A DNA stretch of 64,000 bases. It comes from Desulfovibrionaceae bacterium. Lineage in GTDB: Bacteria > Desulfobacterota > Desulfovibrionia > Desulfovibrionales > Desulfovibrionaceae. The notes beneath the pieces were generated by a model. That model did no database searches, was not told the origin of the DNA, and saw nothing but the letters and a program-made list of their open reading frames with translations. The first letter of the stretch is position 1, and each line of letters starts with the position of its first letter. The stretch spans positions 36,422 to 100,421 of the forward strand of contig JAVHLG010000003.1 in NCBI GenBank assembly GCA_031082225.1. Direction: 5' to 3'. This document shows, one piece after another, positions 8,858 to 18,571 of the stretch. The translations under genes and the position numbers were made by a program.

Positions 8858-9784
8858 TCAGGAATGGGGAAGGGACTCCAGATAGGCCAGGGCGGCGTGG
8901 GCCGCCGCCGCACCCTCGCCCACGGCGGTGGCCACCTGGCGGCACTCCTTGGACCGGATGTCGCCTGCGGCGTACAACCCCGGGAGATTGGTCTGCATGG
9001 AGGCGTCGGTCACCACGAATCCCCCCGGATCGCGTTCCAGCCCGGCCGGATAGAAATCGCCCTGGGGCTCGAATCCCACGAAGACGAACACGCCGTCCAC
9101 GGGAAGGGCCTTGGTCTGACCGGTTTTTTTATTCTCCACCAGGATGCCGGTGACCTTGTCCGTCCCCTGGATCTCCGCGACCACGCTGGACCGCAGGATC
9201 TCGATGACCGGACTCACCTCGCACTTGTCCTGGTAGCATCTCTGCCCCCGGAACTCGTCGCGACGATGGATGAGATAGAGCTTTTTGACCAGGCGGCTCA
9301 AATAGAGGGATTCCTCCAGGGCGGAGTTCCCCCCGCCGATGACCGCCACCACCTGGTTGCGGAAAAAATTCCCGTCGCACAGGGCGCAATAGGAAACGCC
9401 CTTTCCCAACAGTTCCTTCTCCCCCGGGATGCCCATCCGCTTGTAGCGGGCGCCGGTGCACAGGATCACCACGGCGGCCTCGATCCACTCCCCGCCGACC
9501 CGGATGCGGTGTCCGCCGGGAACCGGCTCCATGGCCGTGACCTCGTCGGCGATCTTCTCGTGGGGATACCTGTCCACATGGGCGGCCATGGCGTCGGCCA
9601 GCTTCCAGCCCTCGATGCCGTCGGGAAAGCCGGGATAGTTCTCGATCATGTGGGTCATGAGCATCTGTCCGCCGGGGGACAGCTTCTCCACCACCGCGAC
9701 CGAAATCTGGGAGCGCAGGAGATAAAGGGCGGCCGTCATTCCGGCGGGACCGCCCCCAATGACCACGGCGTCAAAGCGCTTCAT
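8858..9784 (-). CDS. trxB: Thioredoxin reductase TrxB
   Basis: FAD/NADPH flavoenzyme that reduces thioredoxin; cytoplasmic. 308 residues, normal length. FAD motif GGGPAGMTAA at the N-terminus, NAD(P)H motif GGGNSALEE, and C-terminal GLYAAGDIR. The redox pair is CALC (in SYCALCDG) where CATC is usual; both cysteines are kept. It lies 3 bp after trxA, so the two form one operon. Confidence 0.96.
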   Translation of the reverse strand: MKRFDAVVIGGGPAGMTAALYLLRSQISVAVVEKLSPGGQMLMTHMIENYPGFPDGIEGWKLADAMAAHVDRYPHEKIADEVTAMEPVPGGHRIRVGGEWIEAAVVILCTGARYKRMGIPGEKELLGKGVSYCALCDGNFFRNQVVAVIGGGNSALEESLYLSRLVKKLYLIHRRDEFRGQRCYQDKCEVSPVIEILRSSVVAEIQGTDKVTGILVENKKTGQTKALPVDGVFVFVGFEPQGDFYPAGLERDPGGFVVTDASMQTNLPGLYAAGDIRSKECRQVATAVGEGAAAAHAALAYLESLPHS

Positions 9785-9787
9785 GGA

Positions 9788-10108
9788 TTACAAGGCCTTT
9801 TGGCTAATCATTTCCTTGATGCTGCTTTTGGACACGGCGCCGGTGATCTGCTCCACCACCTCGCCGCCCTTGAACAGGATCAGGGTGGGGATGGCCCGGA
9901 TGCCGTACTTGCTCGGGGTGCTGGGATTCTCATCCACATTCATCTTGGCCACCTTGACCTGCCCGGCATATTCATTGGTCAATTCGTCGATGACCGGTCC
10001 CATGGCACGGCACGGGCCACACCAGGGGGCCCAGAAATCCACCAGAACCGGCAGGTCGCACTGCAGCACCTCGGCCTCGAACGCGCCGTCACTCAGCTGT
10101 ATGGCCAT
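9788..10108 (-). CDS. trxA: Thioredoxin TrxA
   Basis: 106-residue classic thioredoxin, the general cytoplasmic disulfide reductant and partner of the adjacent reductase. The active site is WCGPC in DFWAPWCGPCRAMGP, and the cis-proline loop is IRAIPTLILFKGG. A GGAGAG ribosome site precedes the ATG. It is first gene of the trxA-trxB operon. The AT-richer stretch upstream (about 10150-10205) probably holds its promoter, but I could not settle on a box pair. Confidence 0.97.
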   Translation of the reverse strand: MAIQLSDGAFEAEVLQCDLPVLVDFWAPWCGPCRAMGPVIDELTNEYAGQVKVAKMNVDENPSTPSKYGIRAIPTLILFKGGEVVEQITGAVSKSSIKEMISQKAL

Positions 10109-10249
10109 CGTTTCTCTCCTTTTTCCCGAAGCCGGTGCAAAAACCGCCGACCCGGGAATGCTGTTTTGCTCAAAATAAAAGAAACATTACGTACAATTCC
10201 CTGTGAAGGCAAGAGGAAACGGGAATCCTTCCGCCCCGCTCACACCGCC

Positions 10250-10276
10250 CAGAGGTAGGGACAGGGCATACCTCTG
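10250..10276 (-). terminator. Hairpin between tsaD and trxA, no U-tract
   Basis: 8-bp perfect inverted repeat CAGAGGTA/TACCTCTG with an 11-nt loop, about 35 bp past the tsaD stop. It lacks a T-run, so it may be a transcript end-stabiliser rather than an intrinsic terminator. Confidence 0.35.
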
Positions 10277-10308
10277 TCAACCTGCGGCGTTGCACCCTGT
10301 GCGTCACT

Positions 10309-11379
10309 TCAGGCTAACGCAATATAATCCCACGGGATTTTTTTCCCACGAGGAATCGCGTCCACGGAAAGCCCGTGAAAAAACCCGGCCAGGGCCAGTT
10401 TCCTGCCCATATGGGCGATCATGGTCCCATTGTCGGAACACAAGACCAGGGGAGGCAGACGCAGGTCAAGCCGCAGGCGGTCGGCCAGTTCGGCAGCCAT
10501 GTCCCGCACGCGGGAATTGGCGGCCACCCCTCCAGCCACCACCAGGGAGATAAACGGCCCGTGCAGCCTGGCGGCCCGGGTCAGTTTGATGCGCAGGGTG
10601 TCGGCCACGGCCCAGTTGAGGGAGGCGCAGGCCACCCGGGTTTCGGTCCCGGCCAGCCCGGGATCGAAGGGTTCCCCGGGGGTGGGTATGTTCGCCGCCC
10701 GCAGGCCGGGATTTTTCCGCACATGTTCGGCCACGGCGGTTTTCAAGCCGCTGAAGCTGAAATCAAGCCCGGGATCGTCAAGATGGGGACGGGGATAGAG
10801 CGCATGGTCCGGGGCCACGCCCTGGCCCAAAAGGTCGATGTACCGGCCGCCGGGATAGGGCAGGTTGAGCGTCTTGGCGGTCTTGTCGAAGGCCTCCCCG
10901 GCGGCGTCGTCCAGAGTGCGGCCAAGCAGGGTGAATTCCAGGTCCGACTCCATGCGCCAGATCTGGGTATGGCCGCCGGACACCAGGAGCCCCAGGGCCG
11001 GATAGGCGATGTCCCGGTCGATCCCGGCGGCCAGAAGGTGGGCGTGCAGGTGGTTGACCCCGACCAGCGGCGCACCCGTGGACAGACACAACCCCTTGGC
11101 CAGCCCCATGCCGACGAGCAGGCTGCCCAAAAGTCCCGGACCACGGGCCACGGCCACGGCCCCCAGATCTTTCGGAGACACGCCCGATTGGGACAAAAGC
11201 GCCCGGCACAAGGGGCCAAGGAGCCTTTGGTGCTCCCTGGAGGCCAGTTCCGGCACCACCCCGCCGAACAGGGAATGCACGTCCTCCTGCAGGGCGGTCT
11301 TTTCCAGAATCGGCCCCTTTGGGCCGACCAGGGCCACGCTGGTCTCGTCGCAGGAGGTCTCGACGCCCAGGACGATCAT
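10309..11379 (-). CDS. tsaD: tRNA N6-threonylcarbamoyladenosine transferase TsaD
   Basis: Catalytic subunit that transfers threonylcarbamoyl to A37 of ANN-reading tRNAs. 356 residues, ASKHA fold. Start segment [17 protein letters not shown], metal-binding HLHAH (in [10 protein letters not shown]), VSGGHTQ, and C-terminal CSDNGTMIA with the conserved Asp and Asn. ATG 11379 overlaps the fbp stop as ATGA, so the two are coupled. Confidence 0.95.
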   Translation of the reverse strand: MIVLGVETSCDETSVALVGPKGPILEKTALQEDVHSLFGGVVPELASREHQRLLGPLCRALLSQSGVSPKDLGAVAVARGPGLLGSLLVGMGLAKGLCLSTGAPLVGVNHLHAHLLAAGIDRDIAYPALGLLVSGGHTQIWRMESDLEFTLLGRTLDDAAGEAFDKTAKTLNLPYPGGRYIDLLGQGVAPDHALYPRPHLDDPGLDFSFSGLKTAVAEHVRKNPGLRAANIPTPGEPFDPGLAGTETRVACASLNWAVADTLRIKLTRAARLHGPFISLVVAGGVAANSRVRDMAAELADRLRLDLRLPPLVLCSDNGTMIAHMGRKLALAGFFHGLSVDAIPRGKKIPWDYIALA

Positions 11380-12386
11380 GCGCGATGTTTGGCGTAAATC
11401 TCGGACACCTTGCGCACGTCGTTTTTGCTGCCGATGAAAAGCGGCACCCGCTGATGCAGCTCCTGGGGTTCGATGTCCAGGATGTCGCCCTCCCCGTCCG
11501 TGGCCGCGCCGCCCGCCTGCTGGCACACGAAGGCCAGGGGCGAGGCCTCGCACAAAAGCCTGAGCTTCCCGGCGGGCTTTTTGGGGTCGCGATAGTCGGC
11601 GGGGTACAGGAAGATGCCCCCGTAGAGGAGATTGCGGTGAAAGTCCGCCACCAGGGAGCCGATGTAGCGCAGGCTGTAGGGCTTGCCCCGGGCGTTTTCC
11701 GGGCTCTTGAAATAGGCCACGGCCTCGCGGGTGGCGTCGTCCCAGTAGTGCCAATAGGCCTCGTTGACCGAATAGACCCTGCCGGTCTCCGGGATGCGGA
11801 TATCGGGATGGGAAAGCAGGAACTCGCCCACGCTCGGGTCCATGGTGAAGCCGTGCACCCCGGAACCCGTGGTGTAGACCATCATGGTCGAGGTGCCGTA
11901 GAGGAAGTATCCCGCCGCCACCTGTTCGGAACCCTTCTGAAGCAGGTCGCTTAAGCGTTCCCCGTTGCCGGAATCCTTGGTCCGGTAGATGGAGAAGATG
12001 GTGCCCACATTGACGTTGGCGTCGATGTTGGACGAGCCGTCCAGGGGGTCGAAGATGAGAAAATATTCGCCCTTGGGAAAGACGTCGGGAATGCGAATGA
12101 GGTCGGCGTTCTCCTCGGAGGCGATGGCGCACAACACCCCGGCCCGCTGCATGCGATGGATGAGCACCTTGTTGGCGTACTCGTCAAGCTTTTGCACCTT
12201 CTCGCCCTGGACGTTGACCTCGCCGGTGAATCCCAGGACGTCCACCAGCCCGGCCTTGTTCACCTCCCGGGAGATGATCTTGGCCGACAAAATGAGTTCG
12301 TTTAGAAGCCGGGTGAAGCGCCCGGTGGCCATGGGCGATTCCTTCTGGTGCAACAGCAGGTGTTCGATGACCGTGATCTGGGGCAT
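11376..12386 (-). CDS. fbp: Fructose-1,6-bisphosphatase class I
   Basis: Gluconeogenic phosphatase that makes fructose 6-phosphate. 336 residues. Metal-binding motif [18 protein letters not shown] upstream of it, and the substrate region [24 protein letters not shown] all match class I FBPase. The stop overlaps the tsaD start by 4 bp. The pairing with tsaD looks like compact genome packing rather than a shared pathway. Confidence 0.95.
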   Translation of the reverse strand: MPQITVIEHLLLHQKESPMATGRFTRLLNELILSAKIISREVNKAGLVDVLGFTGEVNVQGEKVQKLDEYANKVLIHRMQRAGVLCAIASEENADLIRIPDVFPKGEYFLIFDPLDGSSNIDANVNVGTIFSIYRTKDSGNGERLSDLLQKGSEQVAAGYFLYGTSTMMVYTTGSGVHGFTMDPSVGEFLLSHPDIRIPETGRVYSVNEAYWHYWDDATREAVAYFKSPENARGKPYSLRYIGSLVADFHRNLLYGGIFLYPADYRDPKKPAGKLRLLCEASPLAFVCQQAGGAATDGEGDILDIEPQELHQRVPLFIGSKNDVRKVSEIYAKHRA

Positions 12387-12454
12387 GTCGCTTCTCCATG
12401 GCGGCCTGTTGGGCCGCGGCGATCATTTTGCCGGAAAAAGTCCGAAGGACGCCA

Positions 12455-13366
12455 TTACAACGACGGCGGCGGGGTTACCGTCTCCGGCGGCAGCTCCGTG
12501 CCGACGGCGGTGTCCTGCGGAGGCTCTTCCGTGATGGAGGCCTCGGCGGCCTGGCCGATTTCGGCGGCCTGGGCCTTCGCTTCCTTGGCCTGTGCGCCGG
12601 TTGGAGCCTGGGTCAGGTACAGGATGGGCATCTGTCCGATGTAACGCGACTGCCAGACGTACAGGCCCCCGCCGATCTGACGCTCGCCCTGCACTTCCGT
12701 CTTGAGGATCTCCGTCCAGTTGGCGGACAAAAGCCCCTGCCCCGCTCCCTCGCCGTCCTGCCCCGTGGGCCACAACACGGCCTCGGGCTGGAGCATGAAC
12801 AGTTCGTCGGGGGCAGGCGAGGCCTCCACGATGACGCGGGGTTCGAACCAGGTCACGATGGCTCCGGCATATTCGTTGTTTTCGAAGAAGGGCGCACCCA
12901 CGTAGACGAGCGGTCCCAGGTCGTCGACGCTGGCCGAGGCGGCCAGGCCGCGTTTGGAATAGCGGTTCTCATTGTCCAGGATCGGGCCAAACTCGAGCTG
13001 GCGCATGGAGATCAGGGGCTGCTGCATGCGGATGGAGCCGTCCTTGTTGACCACGGCCACGCCCGAAATCCAGGGGAAATCCTGTTTGAGTTGTTCGCAC
13101 CATTCGGGTTCGGGAGGATTGTCCTGGGTGTAGTAAACGCGGATGAACTTTTCCAACTGCTGGTCCACAGGGCCAAAGAGCCGGGCCAGCTTCTGCAGGC
13201 CGGGATCCGTGATCCCCTCATCGGTCAGATCGACGCTGGGGTCGGTATCGACATATTCCTTGTATAATTTTTTCGTGTCCTTCCAAGTGTTGCGAACCGT
13301 GGAACATCCGGACGCAAGGCCAAGGCAAAGGGCCGCGACCGCGAGAAGTACTGTCGTGCGTTTCAA
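12455..13366 (-). CDS. Uncharacterised lipoprotein, TTG start
   Basis: 303 residues. Signal peptide MKRTTVLLAVAALCLGLASGC with a good lipobox (LASGC), so it is an envelope lipoprotein. The TTG at 13366 is chosen because it starts the signal peptide and is preceded by AAAGGA 7 nt away; upstream codons in frame add an unlikely arginine-rich lead. The middle (about residues 90-180) has a GVAVVNKDGSI...GLAA...GPLVYVGAPFFENNEYAGAI pattern that resembles a Cache/PDC-like sensor fold, a weak resemblance only. The tail is Pro/Glu/Ala-rich. Function unknown. Confidence 0.7.
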   Translation of the reverse strand: MKRTTVLLAVAALCLGLASGCSTVRNTWKDTKKLYKEYVDTDPSVDLTDEGITDPGLQKLARLFGPVDQQLEKFIRVYYTQDNPPEPEWCEQLKQDFPWISGVAVVNKDGSIRMQQPLISMRQLEFGPILDNENRYSKRGLAASASVDDLGPLVYVGAPFFENNEYAGAIVTWFEPRVIVEASPAPDELFMLQPEAVLWPTGQDGEGAGQGLLSANWTEILKTEVQGERQIGGGLYVWQSRYIGQMPILYLTQAPTGAQAKEAKAQAAEIGQAAEASITEEPPQDTAVGTELPPETVTPPPSL

Positions 13367-13511
13367 CGTGTTGTCCTTTTGCGGGAGTTCCGGCAGACGC
13401 CGCCGTCGGGAGTGGTGCCGTCCCGACCCGGCCGCGCCTGGAATCCGAAGTGGTTGTCGCGTTTCGTCCTCTCCGCCGGGCATAAGAAGGCGGGAGGCTC
13501 GGCGGGGAGAC

Positions 13512-13540
13512 ATTAAAGCCCAAAGAGAAAGGGAGGTCAA
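13512..13540 (-). promoter_or_regulatory. Sigma-70-like promoter for the lipoprotein gene
   Basis: Minus strand: TTGACC (13535-13540), 17-nt spacer, TTTAAT (13512-13517). Each box matches consensus at five of six positions. The predicted transcript begins near 13505 and has a leader of about 140 nt before the TTG start. Confidence 0.6.
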
Positions 13541-13597
13541 CGGTCGTCTCAATTCCGGCCCGGGGCGCAGGGTCGCGCGTGCCCGGAGTCCCCGGCG

Positions 13598-14710
13598 TCA
13601 GGCCCCGGAACGGGCCTCCAGGCGACCCGCCAGGGCGTCCAGCAGGCCCATGAGCCTGGCCTTTCCCCTGGGCTTGGCCGGAGTCGCCACGGATTGCGGC
13701 TCGTGGACGGGTTTTCGCGCGAACGGCGCAGGCCCGCCCGTGGGCAGTTCGGCGATCCTGGCCTCGATCTCGACCCGTTCGGGACCGGACGGCAGATGGA
13801 CAAGCAATTCGCGATATATGTCCAACGCGCCCTGGGCATCCCCCTGGGCGGCCAGAAGCGAGGCCATGGTCCGGGTCCGGATGCCCATGTCCGGAATCTG
13901 AACGGTTTTGACCTGGGCAACGGCGGGCACGACGTCGGGCATATCAGCGGCCTGGGCCGCATCCCCCTGCGCAAGCGCCGCGTCCTCCTCGGCCATTCCC
14001 AGCACCCCGGCCAGCTCCAGCACCTCCTGCGCGCCGCGCAGGGGCATGGACATCTCCCCTTCGCCGTCCGGGACGGCCTCTTCGGGAAGTCCAGCGGCGG
14101 CGTCACGGGAGGCCTCCGGCCTGGATTCAACGGCAGGGGCACGGCCTTCGGCCTGGTCAGGCGGCGACGGGGCCGCTTCGGGCTTCGCGGCAGGTGCGTG
14201 CGCCACGCTCTCCAGGATCGTCGCCGCTGTGTCGGACGCAGGCGGCTCGGTTTCCGGGGTCGCCGCCTCCACGACAGGCTGCGCCGGAGATGGAGCGGCC
14301 ACAGGGGCCCCGGCCAAGGCCTCCAGGCCCTTTTCCAGCACCCCGGCAAAGGTCAGGCCCGGATCGCGGAAAAACTGGGCCAAAAAAGACAGGGCCACAA
14401 TCGGATCGCGCGAGGAAAACGCGGCGTGCCGCGCCCACAGACGCCACACGGCGGGATAGCGGACAAGGCTGTCCTGCACTCCGGCAAACACCCGGACGGC
14501 ATCCCCCTCCCGGTCCTGGTCCGTGTAGAGTTCGACGAGGAGGAACTTCGCCTCCAGGTGGTCCGGATGAAATCCGATGCCGGTTTCCAGCACGGCCACG
14601 GCCTCATCCAGTCGGCCCGATTCGGCCAGGGCCCTGGCCAAAGGAAAAAACGCCTTGGAATTGGGCTCGATGGCCAACACTTCCCGGAACAGCTCAATTT
14701 TGTCGATCAT
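13598..14710 (-). CDS. Tetratricopeptide-repeat protein with a Pro/Ala-rich linker
   Basis: 370 residues, no signal peptide. Two or three TPR units occupy about residues 1-110 (ALAESGRLDEAVAVLETGIGFHPDHLEAKFLLVELY). A low-complexity Ala/Pro/Glu linker runs about residues 130-235, and another TPR-like pair follows (TRTMASLLAAQGDAQGALDIYRELL). It lies 4 bp downstream of the FtsB-like gene, so it is cotranscribed. A scaffolding role near the division genes is inference from position only. Confidence 0.7.
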   Translation of the reverse strand: MIDKIELFREVLAIEPNSKAFFPLARALAESGRLDEAVAVLETGIGFHPDHLEAKFLLVELYTDQDREGDAVRVFAGVQDSLVRYPAVWRLWARHAAFSSRDPIVALSFLAQFFRDPGLTFAGVLEKGLEALAGAPVAAPSPAQPVVEAATPETEPPASDTAATILESVAHAPAAKPEAAPSPPDQAEGRAPAVESRPEASRDAAAGLPEEAVPDGEGEMSMPLRGAQEVLELAGVLGMAEEDAALAQGDAAQAADMPDVVPAVAQVKTVQIPDMGIRTRTMASLLAAQGDAQGALDIYRELLVHLPSGPERVEIEARIAELPTGGPAPFARKPVHEPQSVATPAKPRGKARLMGLLDALAGRLEARSGA

Positions 14711-14714
14711 CGGG

Positions 14715-15020
14715 TTACGGTCCCTCCGTGTTCCCTGTCGCGTCCTTGGGAAACTGGTAGAGGATCTCGTTGTCCTTGAGATAATTCATCCGCGCCCGGG
14801 CCATTTTTTCCGTGAAGGTCCGGTCGGACTTGAGCCACCGGATCTCCTGGCTCAAATCCAGGGACTTCTCCTCGACGGTCTCAAGTTTTTTCACGAGCTG
14901 GGCGTGGTGGGATTTCAGATCAAGATACGCGAAGATGCCGTTTTCGCTCCACACCAGATTGTAGAGCAGAAACAGGTTGAAGACGACGAGCGCCGTAAGG
15001 AGTATTCTTCGCCAGAGCAT
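14715..15020 (-). CDS. FtsB/DivIC-like septum formation protein
   Basis: 101-residue bitopic membrane protein. One N-terminal transmembrane helix (ILLTALVVFNLFLLYNLVW) is followed by a periplasmic coiled coil (HHAQLVKKLETVEEKSLDLSQEI split across several heptads) and the conserved ending in which RARMNYLKDNEILYQF is typical of FtsB. It would join the FtsQLB divisome complex. The start overlaps the upstream stop as TGATG. Confidence 0.82.
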   Translation of the reverse strand: MLWRRILLTALVVFNLFLLYNLVWSENGIFAYLDLKSHHAQLVKKLETVEEKSLDLSQEIRWLKSDRTFTEKMARARMNYLKDNEILYQFPKDATGNTEGP

Positions 15021-15427
15021 CAGTGTACGATATATTTCCTGATCCGTTCAAGTTCCACAAGCGCAAGCGGGGTCTTCAACTCGCGCAGAAAATTTTCCGT
15101 AGCCGTCTCGATCCGGGCGACGTCGCTTTCCTCAATGTCGATCCGGTCCATGCGGGCCAGAAACGTCTTGAGAATCTGGAATTCCCTGATCAGCACATGC
15201 CCAAGCCGCAAACGCTCCAAATCCGGCTCCAGATCCAAAATGGTCTGCAAACAGTTGGAGATGCGTGCCGAAAGGTTCTCGGTATCCTGGCCGTTCATGG
15301 GCATGTCATGCCGTTTTTTGAGGCTGACCACGGCATTTCGCCGCGCCAGACACGTTTTTTTCCTTTTTTTCATACCCTGCCGACCGGTGGAAGGCAATGC
15401 GATTCTCCACCAGGGAATTTTCAGCAT
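15020..15427 (-). CDS. Hypothetical protein upstream of ftsB
   Basis: Up to 135 residues, mostly helical and charged, no signal peptide. The start is uncertain: ATG 15427 has GAGGA almost touching it, ATG 15373 (MKKRKKTC) has GGCAGGG one base away, and ATG 15304 has no site. The C-terminal 90 residues (from about LSARISNCLQTILDLEPDLERL) read as a helical bundle. It sits between pgsA and the FtsB-like gene and overlaps the latter as TGATG. No family recognised. Confidence 0.5.
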   Translation of the reverse strand: MLKIPWWRIALPSTGRQGMKKRKKTCLARRNAVVSLKKRHDMPMNGQDTENLSARISNCLQTILDLEPDLERLRLGHVLIREFQILKTFLARMDRIDIEESDVARIETATENFLRELKTPLALVELERIRKYIVH

Positions 15428-15441
15428 TCCTCAACGTGACG

Positions 15442-16017
15442 TCATCTGGCGCCCCTGGTCACGACCCCGTAGAAATTTGAAAAATAGTTTATACCCGATC
15501 CCACGGTCAGCACAAGGGCCACATACAAAAGAACCGTGCCCAGCGGCTGCGGATCAAGACCGTACCATGGATAATGCAGAATCAGCGGACACAGGGCCAC
15601 CGCCTGCATCACGGTCTTGAGCTTGCCGAAGGCGTCGGCGGCGATGACCACCCCCATGTCCGCCGCCACGGCCCGCAGGCCCGTGACCGCGATCTCCCGG
15701 CCGATGATCACCACGGCCACCCAGGCCGGAATAAACCCCTGCCCGGCCAGCATGATGAGCGTGGAGGCCACCAGAAGCTTGTCGGCCAGGGGATCCAGAA
15801 ACTTGCCCAGGGTGGTGACCAGATTGAACCGCCGGGCGATGTATCCGTCGAAAATATCCGTGACGGCGGCCGCGATGAACACCAGCATGGCCGCCAGGCA
15901 CATGATCCTTCCCGGATACGACAGCATGACCACCAAAAGCGGCACCACGCCGATACGGGCCAGGGTGAGGTTGTTGGCCGAATTAAAAAGCATCCGAAAG
16001 TTCCCGTTCGCGCTCAC
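15442..16017 (-). CDS. pgsA: CDP-diacylglycerol-glycerol-3-phosphate 3-phosphatidyltransferase
   Basis: Inner-membrane enzyme for the committed step to phosphatidylglycerol. The CDP-alcohol phosphotransferase signature DGxxARx8GxxxDxxxD is complete in DGYIARRFNLVTTLGKFLDP and the following LADK. Several transmembrane segments are present. GTG 16017 is chosen because GAGG lies 5 nt upstream; ATG 15993 (MLFNSANN) is the alternative. Confidence 0.9.
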   Translation of the reverse strand: MSANGNFRMLFNSANNLTLARIGVVPLLVVMLSYPGRIMCLAAMLVFIAAAVTDIFDGYIARRFNLVTTLGKFLDPLADKLLVASTLIMLAGQGFIPAWVAVVIIGREIAVTGLRAVAADMGVVIAADAFGKLKTVMQAVALCPLILHYPWYGLDPQPLGTVLLYVALVLTVGSGINYFSNFYGVVTRGAR

Positions 16018-16098
16018 GGCGTCCTCAGTCTGCACACTGTTCCGGCATCCTCACGAACCGACGGATGCCGGGCTGCATCGCCAGACACGGCCGTCCCC

Positions 16099-17010
16099 TC
16101 AGGGACGCATGCTGACATGGGCCTCCAGGCTCGACTGGGCGGCATCGGCCACGGCGTCGGCCAGGATCGTGAACGCCCGCTTCACCGGGCTGTCCGTGTC
16201 AAGCATGACCACGGGCTTGCCCATATCCCCGGCCACCACCGTCACCGGATCAAGGGGCACGGCCCCCAGAAAGGGGATGCCGTACTTTTCCGCCAAAAGC
16301 CGACCGCCGCCCTTTTTGAACAGTTCGATCTCCTGGCGGCAATGCGGGCACACCAGCCCGCTCATGTTCTCCACCACGCCAAGGATGTTGGCCTGGGCGT
16401 ATTGCAAGAAATTCACGGCCTTACGCACATCGGCCAGGGAAACCTCCTGGGGCGTGGTGACCACCACGCACAGGGCGTCGGGGATGATCTTGAGCACGGT
16501 CATGTGCTCGTCGCCCGTGCCCGGAGGCGAGTCGATCACCAGAAAATCCAGTTCCCCCCATTCCACGTCGGCGATGAACTGACGGATGGCCGTGGTCTTC
16601 ATGGGACCGCGCCACAGGACGGCCTGGTCCGGATCGGTCAACAGGGATTCCATGGACACCACAAACAGGTTGTCCCCGAACTTCTTGGGAACCACGCACC
16701 CCCGCTCCACCTCCAGGTTCCCGGTCAGGCCCAGCATGCGCGGCACGCTGGGGCCGTGGATGTCCACGTCCATGATGCCCACCTTGTAGCCGCGAAGGGC
16801 CAGGGCGCAGGCCATGTTCACGGCCACGGAGCTCTTGCCCACGCCGCCCTTGCCGCTCATGACGAAAATCTTGTAGCGGATCTTCTCCAGCGTCGAGGTG
16901 ATGAGCACGTCACGCATGGCCTCAGAGGCGTCGCCACGCCCGCCGCACGATCCCTCGGCCCCGGAGGCCGAAGAGCATGATCCACAGGATGATTCGTTTT
17001 TTTCGGACAT
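16099..17010 (-). CDS. mrp: Mrp/NBP35-type iron-sulfur cluster carrier ATPase
   Basis: 303-residue P-loop ATPase that binds and passes on [4Fe-4S] clusters. Deviant Walker A SGKGGVGKSS, IMDVDIHGPS, DSPPGTGDEH, and the bridging cluster motif CPHC (in GLVCPHCRQEIELF). A Cys/Ser/Gly-rich N-terminus (ESSCGSCSSA...GSCGG) adds three cysteines, a pattern seen in NBP35-like members. AAGGA precedes ATG 17010 closely. Confidence 0.93.
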   Translation of the reverse strand: MSEKNESSCGSCSSASGAEGSCGGRGDASEAMRDVLITSTLEKIRYKIFVMSGKGGVGKSSVAVNMACALALRGYKVGIMDVDIHGPSVPRMLGLTGNLEVERGCVVPKKFGDNLFVVSMESLLTDPDQAVLWRGPMKTTAIRQFIADVEWGELDFLVIDSPPGTGDEHMTVLKIIPDALCVVVTTPQEVSLADVRKAVNFLQYAQANILGVVENMSGLVCPHCRQEIELFKKGGGRLLAEKYGIPFLGAVPLDPVTVVAGDMGKPVVMLDTDSPVKRAFTILADAVADAAQSSLEAHVSMRP

Positions 17011-17063
17011 GAATCCTTCCGCCTTTCTCACGATCTGTAGTGTATGCGCGTTTGGCGGCCGAC

Positions 17064-17708
17064 CTACCAGCCGTGCCTGCCGACCAGATCCACGAACATC
17101 ACGCCGCCCATGTCCCTGGTGACGACCCGCCCATTGTTTTTTTCCACCAAAAGAAGCGTCTGCCCGCGTTTCGACGGCCCCACGGGAAGGACCATCTTGC
17201 CCGGGTCGGCCAGTTGGGCCACCAGGGGATCGGGAACCACCGGGCCCGCCGCCGTGACCAGGATGCGGTCAAACGGGGCTTCATCGGGCCAGCCCAGGGT
17301 GCCGTCGTCGATCTTGAAGCGGACCTGGGAAAAGCGCAGGGCCGCAAGCCTGGCCTTGGCCGCCTCCTGCAGGGCGGCCACCCGCTCCACGGTATAGACG
17401 CGGGCCCCCATTTCCGCCAGGACCGCCGCCTGATATCCCGAGCCGGTGCCGATCTCCAGCACCTTCATGTCCGGGGATATGTCGCACAGGGCGGTCATCC
17501 AGGCCACCACATAGGGCTGGGAGATGGTCTGGCCATGCCCCAGCGGCAGGGGATGATCCTCGTAGGCCTGGGGGATGAGCGCCTCCTCCACGAAAAGATG
17601 GCGGGGAACGGAACGCATGGCCCGCACCACGGCCGGGTCGTGAATTCCCCGGGCCTCGATCTGTTCGCGGACCATGCGATCCCTGTTTCTCCGCAAATCG
17701 ATTCGCAC
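17064..17708 (-). CDS. pcm: Protein-L-isoaspartate O-methyltransferase
   Basis: SAM-dependent repair enzyme that methylates isoaspartyl residues in damaged proteins. 214 residues. Family motifs: [47 protein letters not shown] (SAM site) and [16 protein letters not shown] 17708 is chosen because GGAGG lies 6 nt upstream; ATG 17675 is the alternative. It is divergent from the CBS-domain gene. Confidence 0.94.
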   Translation of the reverse strand: MRIDLRRNRDRMVREQIEARGIHDPAVVRAMRSVPRHLFVEEALIPQAYEDHPLPLGHGQTISQPYVVAWMTALCDISPDMKVLEIGTGSGYQAAVLAEMGARVYTVERVAALQEAAKARLAALRFSQVRFKIDDGTLGWPDEAPFDRILVTAAGPVVPDPLVAQLADPGKMVLPVGPSKRGQTLLLVEKNNGRVVTRDMGGVMFVDLVGRHGW

Positions 17709-17892
17709 CGTCCGCCTCCCCTGGCCCGTTCTGCACGCATCGAACCGAATTGATCCGATTTTTGCTGGTGAAAATCAGAATTCCCCGGGCAAGTCAACTC
17801 GCCCGCCGCTCCGGGAGATGCCCCAGGCCCGACGCGACCTTGACAGGCATACGCCCCCGGTGCGAAGAAAAAAAGCGAAAAAGGAGACCACC

Positions 17893-18342
17893 ATGCTCAT
17901 CGTCCGGGACATCATGACCGACAAGCTTGTGGCCCTGGCTGCCGCCGACACCCTGCTGGCGGCGCGCCAGCTCATGGATATGGCCCGCATCAGGCATGTG
18001 CCCATTGTTGACGACGAAGGACAGTTCGTCGGACTCGTGACCCACCGGGATCTGCTGTCGGCCACCGTGTCCAAGCTGGCCGACATCGACGCCGCCACCC
18101 AGGACGAGATCTACGCGGGGATCCCCGTCGGCGAGATCATGCGCGTCGACGTCAAACAGACCACCCCCGGGGCCTCCCTGCGCGACGCCGCCCAAAGCCT
18201 GCTTACCCATAAATACGGCTGCCTGCCTGTGGTCGACGGCAAAAAGCTGGTGGGCATCCTGACCGAATCCGATTTCATCCGGCTGGCCATCGTGCTCATG
18301 GACGCCCTGGACAATGTCGAGGCCGAACCTCCCTTGGAATGA
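17893..18342 (+). CDS. Two-CBS-domain protein
   Basis: 149 residues made of a tandem CBS pair (about residues 1-65 and 80-140): VRDIMTDKLVALAAADTLLAARQLM, RHVPIVDDEGQFVGLVTHRDLL, then VGEIMRVDVKQTTPGASL, YGCLPVVDGKKLVGILTESDFI. Such stand-alone modules bind adenine nucleotides and act as energy or ligand sensors; the target is unknown. AAGGAGA lies 6 nt before the ATG. Confidence 0.9.
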   Translation: MLIVRDIMTDKLVALAAADTLLAARQLMDMARIRHVPIVDDEGQFVGLVTHRDLLSATVSKLADIDAATQDEIYAGIPVGEIMRVDVKQTTPGASLRDAAQSLLTHKYGCLPVVDGKKLVGILTESDFIRLAIVLMDALDNVEAEPPLE

Positions 18343-18410
18343 CCCTCTGCCGACAGCGTCCGGACCGGAAAACTGCGGCTGCCGACACACCGCTTTGGCT
18401 GTTTTTTTTA

Positions 18411-18439
18411 TTGACTTTGCCTTTGTGAAATTTTACGCT
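18411..18439 (+). promoter_or_regulatory. Likely sigma-70 promoter for cytochrome c3
   Basis: TTGACT (18411-18416), 17-nt spacer, TACGCT (18434-18439), in an AT-rich island just after a T8 run. The -35 is strong and the -10 poor. The leader to the c3 start is about 125 nt. Confidence 0.45.
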
Positions 18440-18571
18440 TGGTTATTCTGTGTGCCGCGAAAAGGGCCGTTCGCCCGACTCGACACGGCTCGTTGATCGT
18501 TCGGCAAGAGGCCGCTTTTTTTTTCGAGTTACGGATTCCCCGGAGCCCCCGGAGCCCAAGGAGGAGATTTG

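Noticed and set aside
6643..9153. 836-codon plus-strand open frame
   Set aside because: It runs antisense through the hypothetical gene, bamD and part of trxB, whose proteins are recognised on the other strand. High GC removes stop codons in such frames.
18350..18411. Terminator after the CBS-domain gene
   Set aside because: There is a T8 run, but no stem of more than 4-5 bp pairs in front of it.
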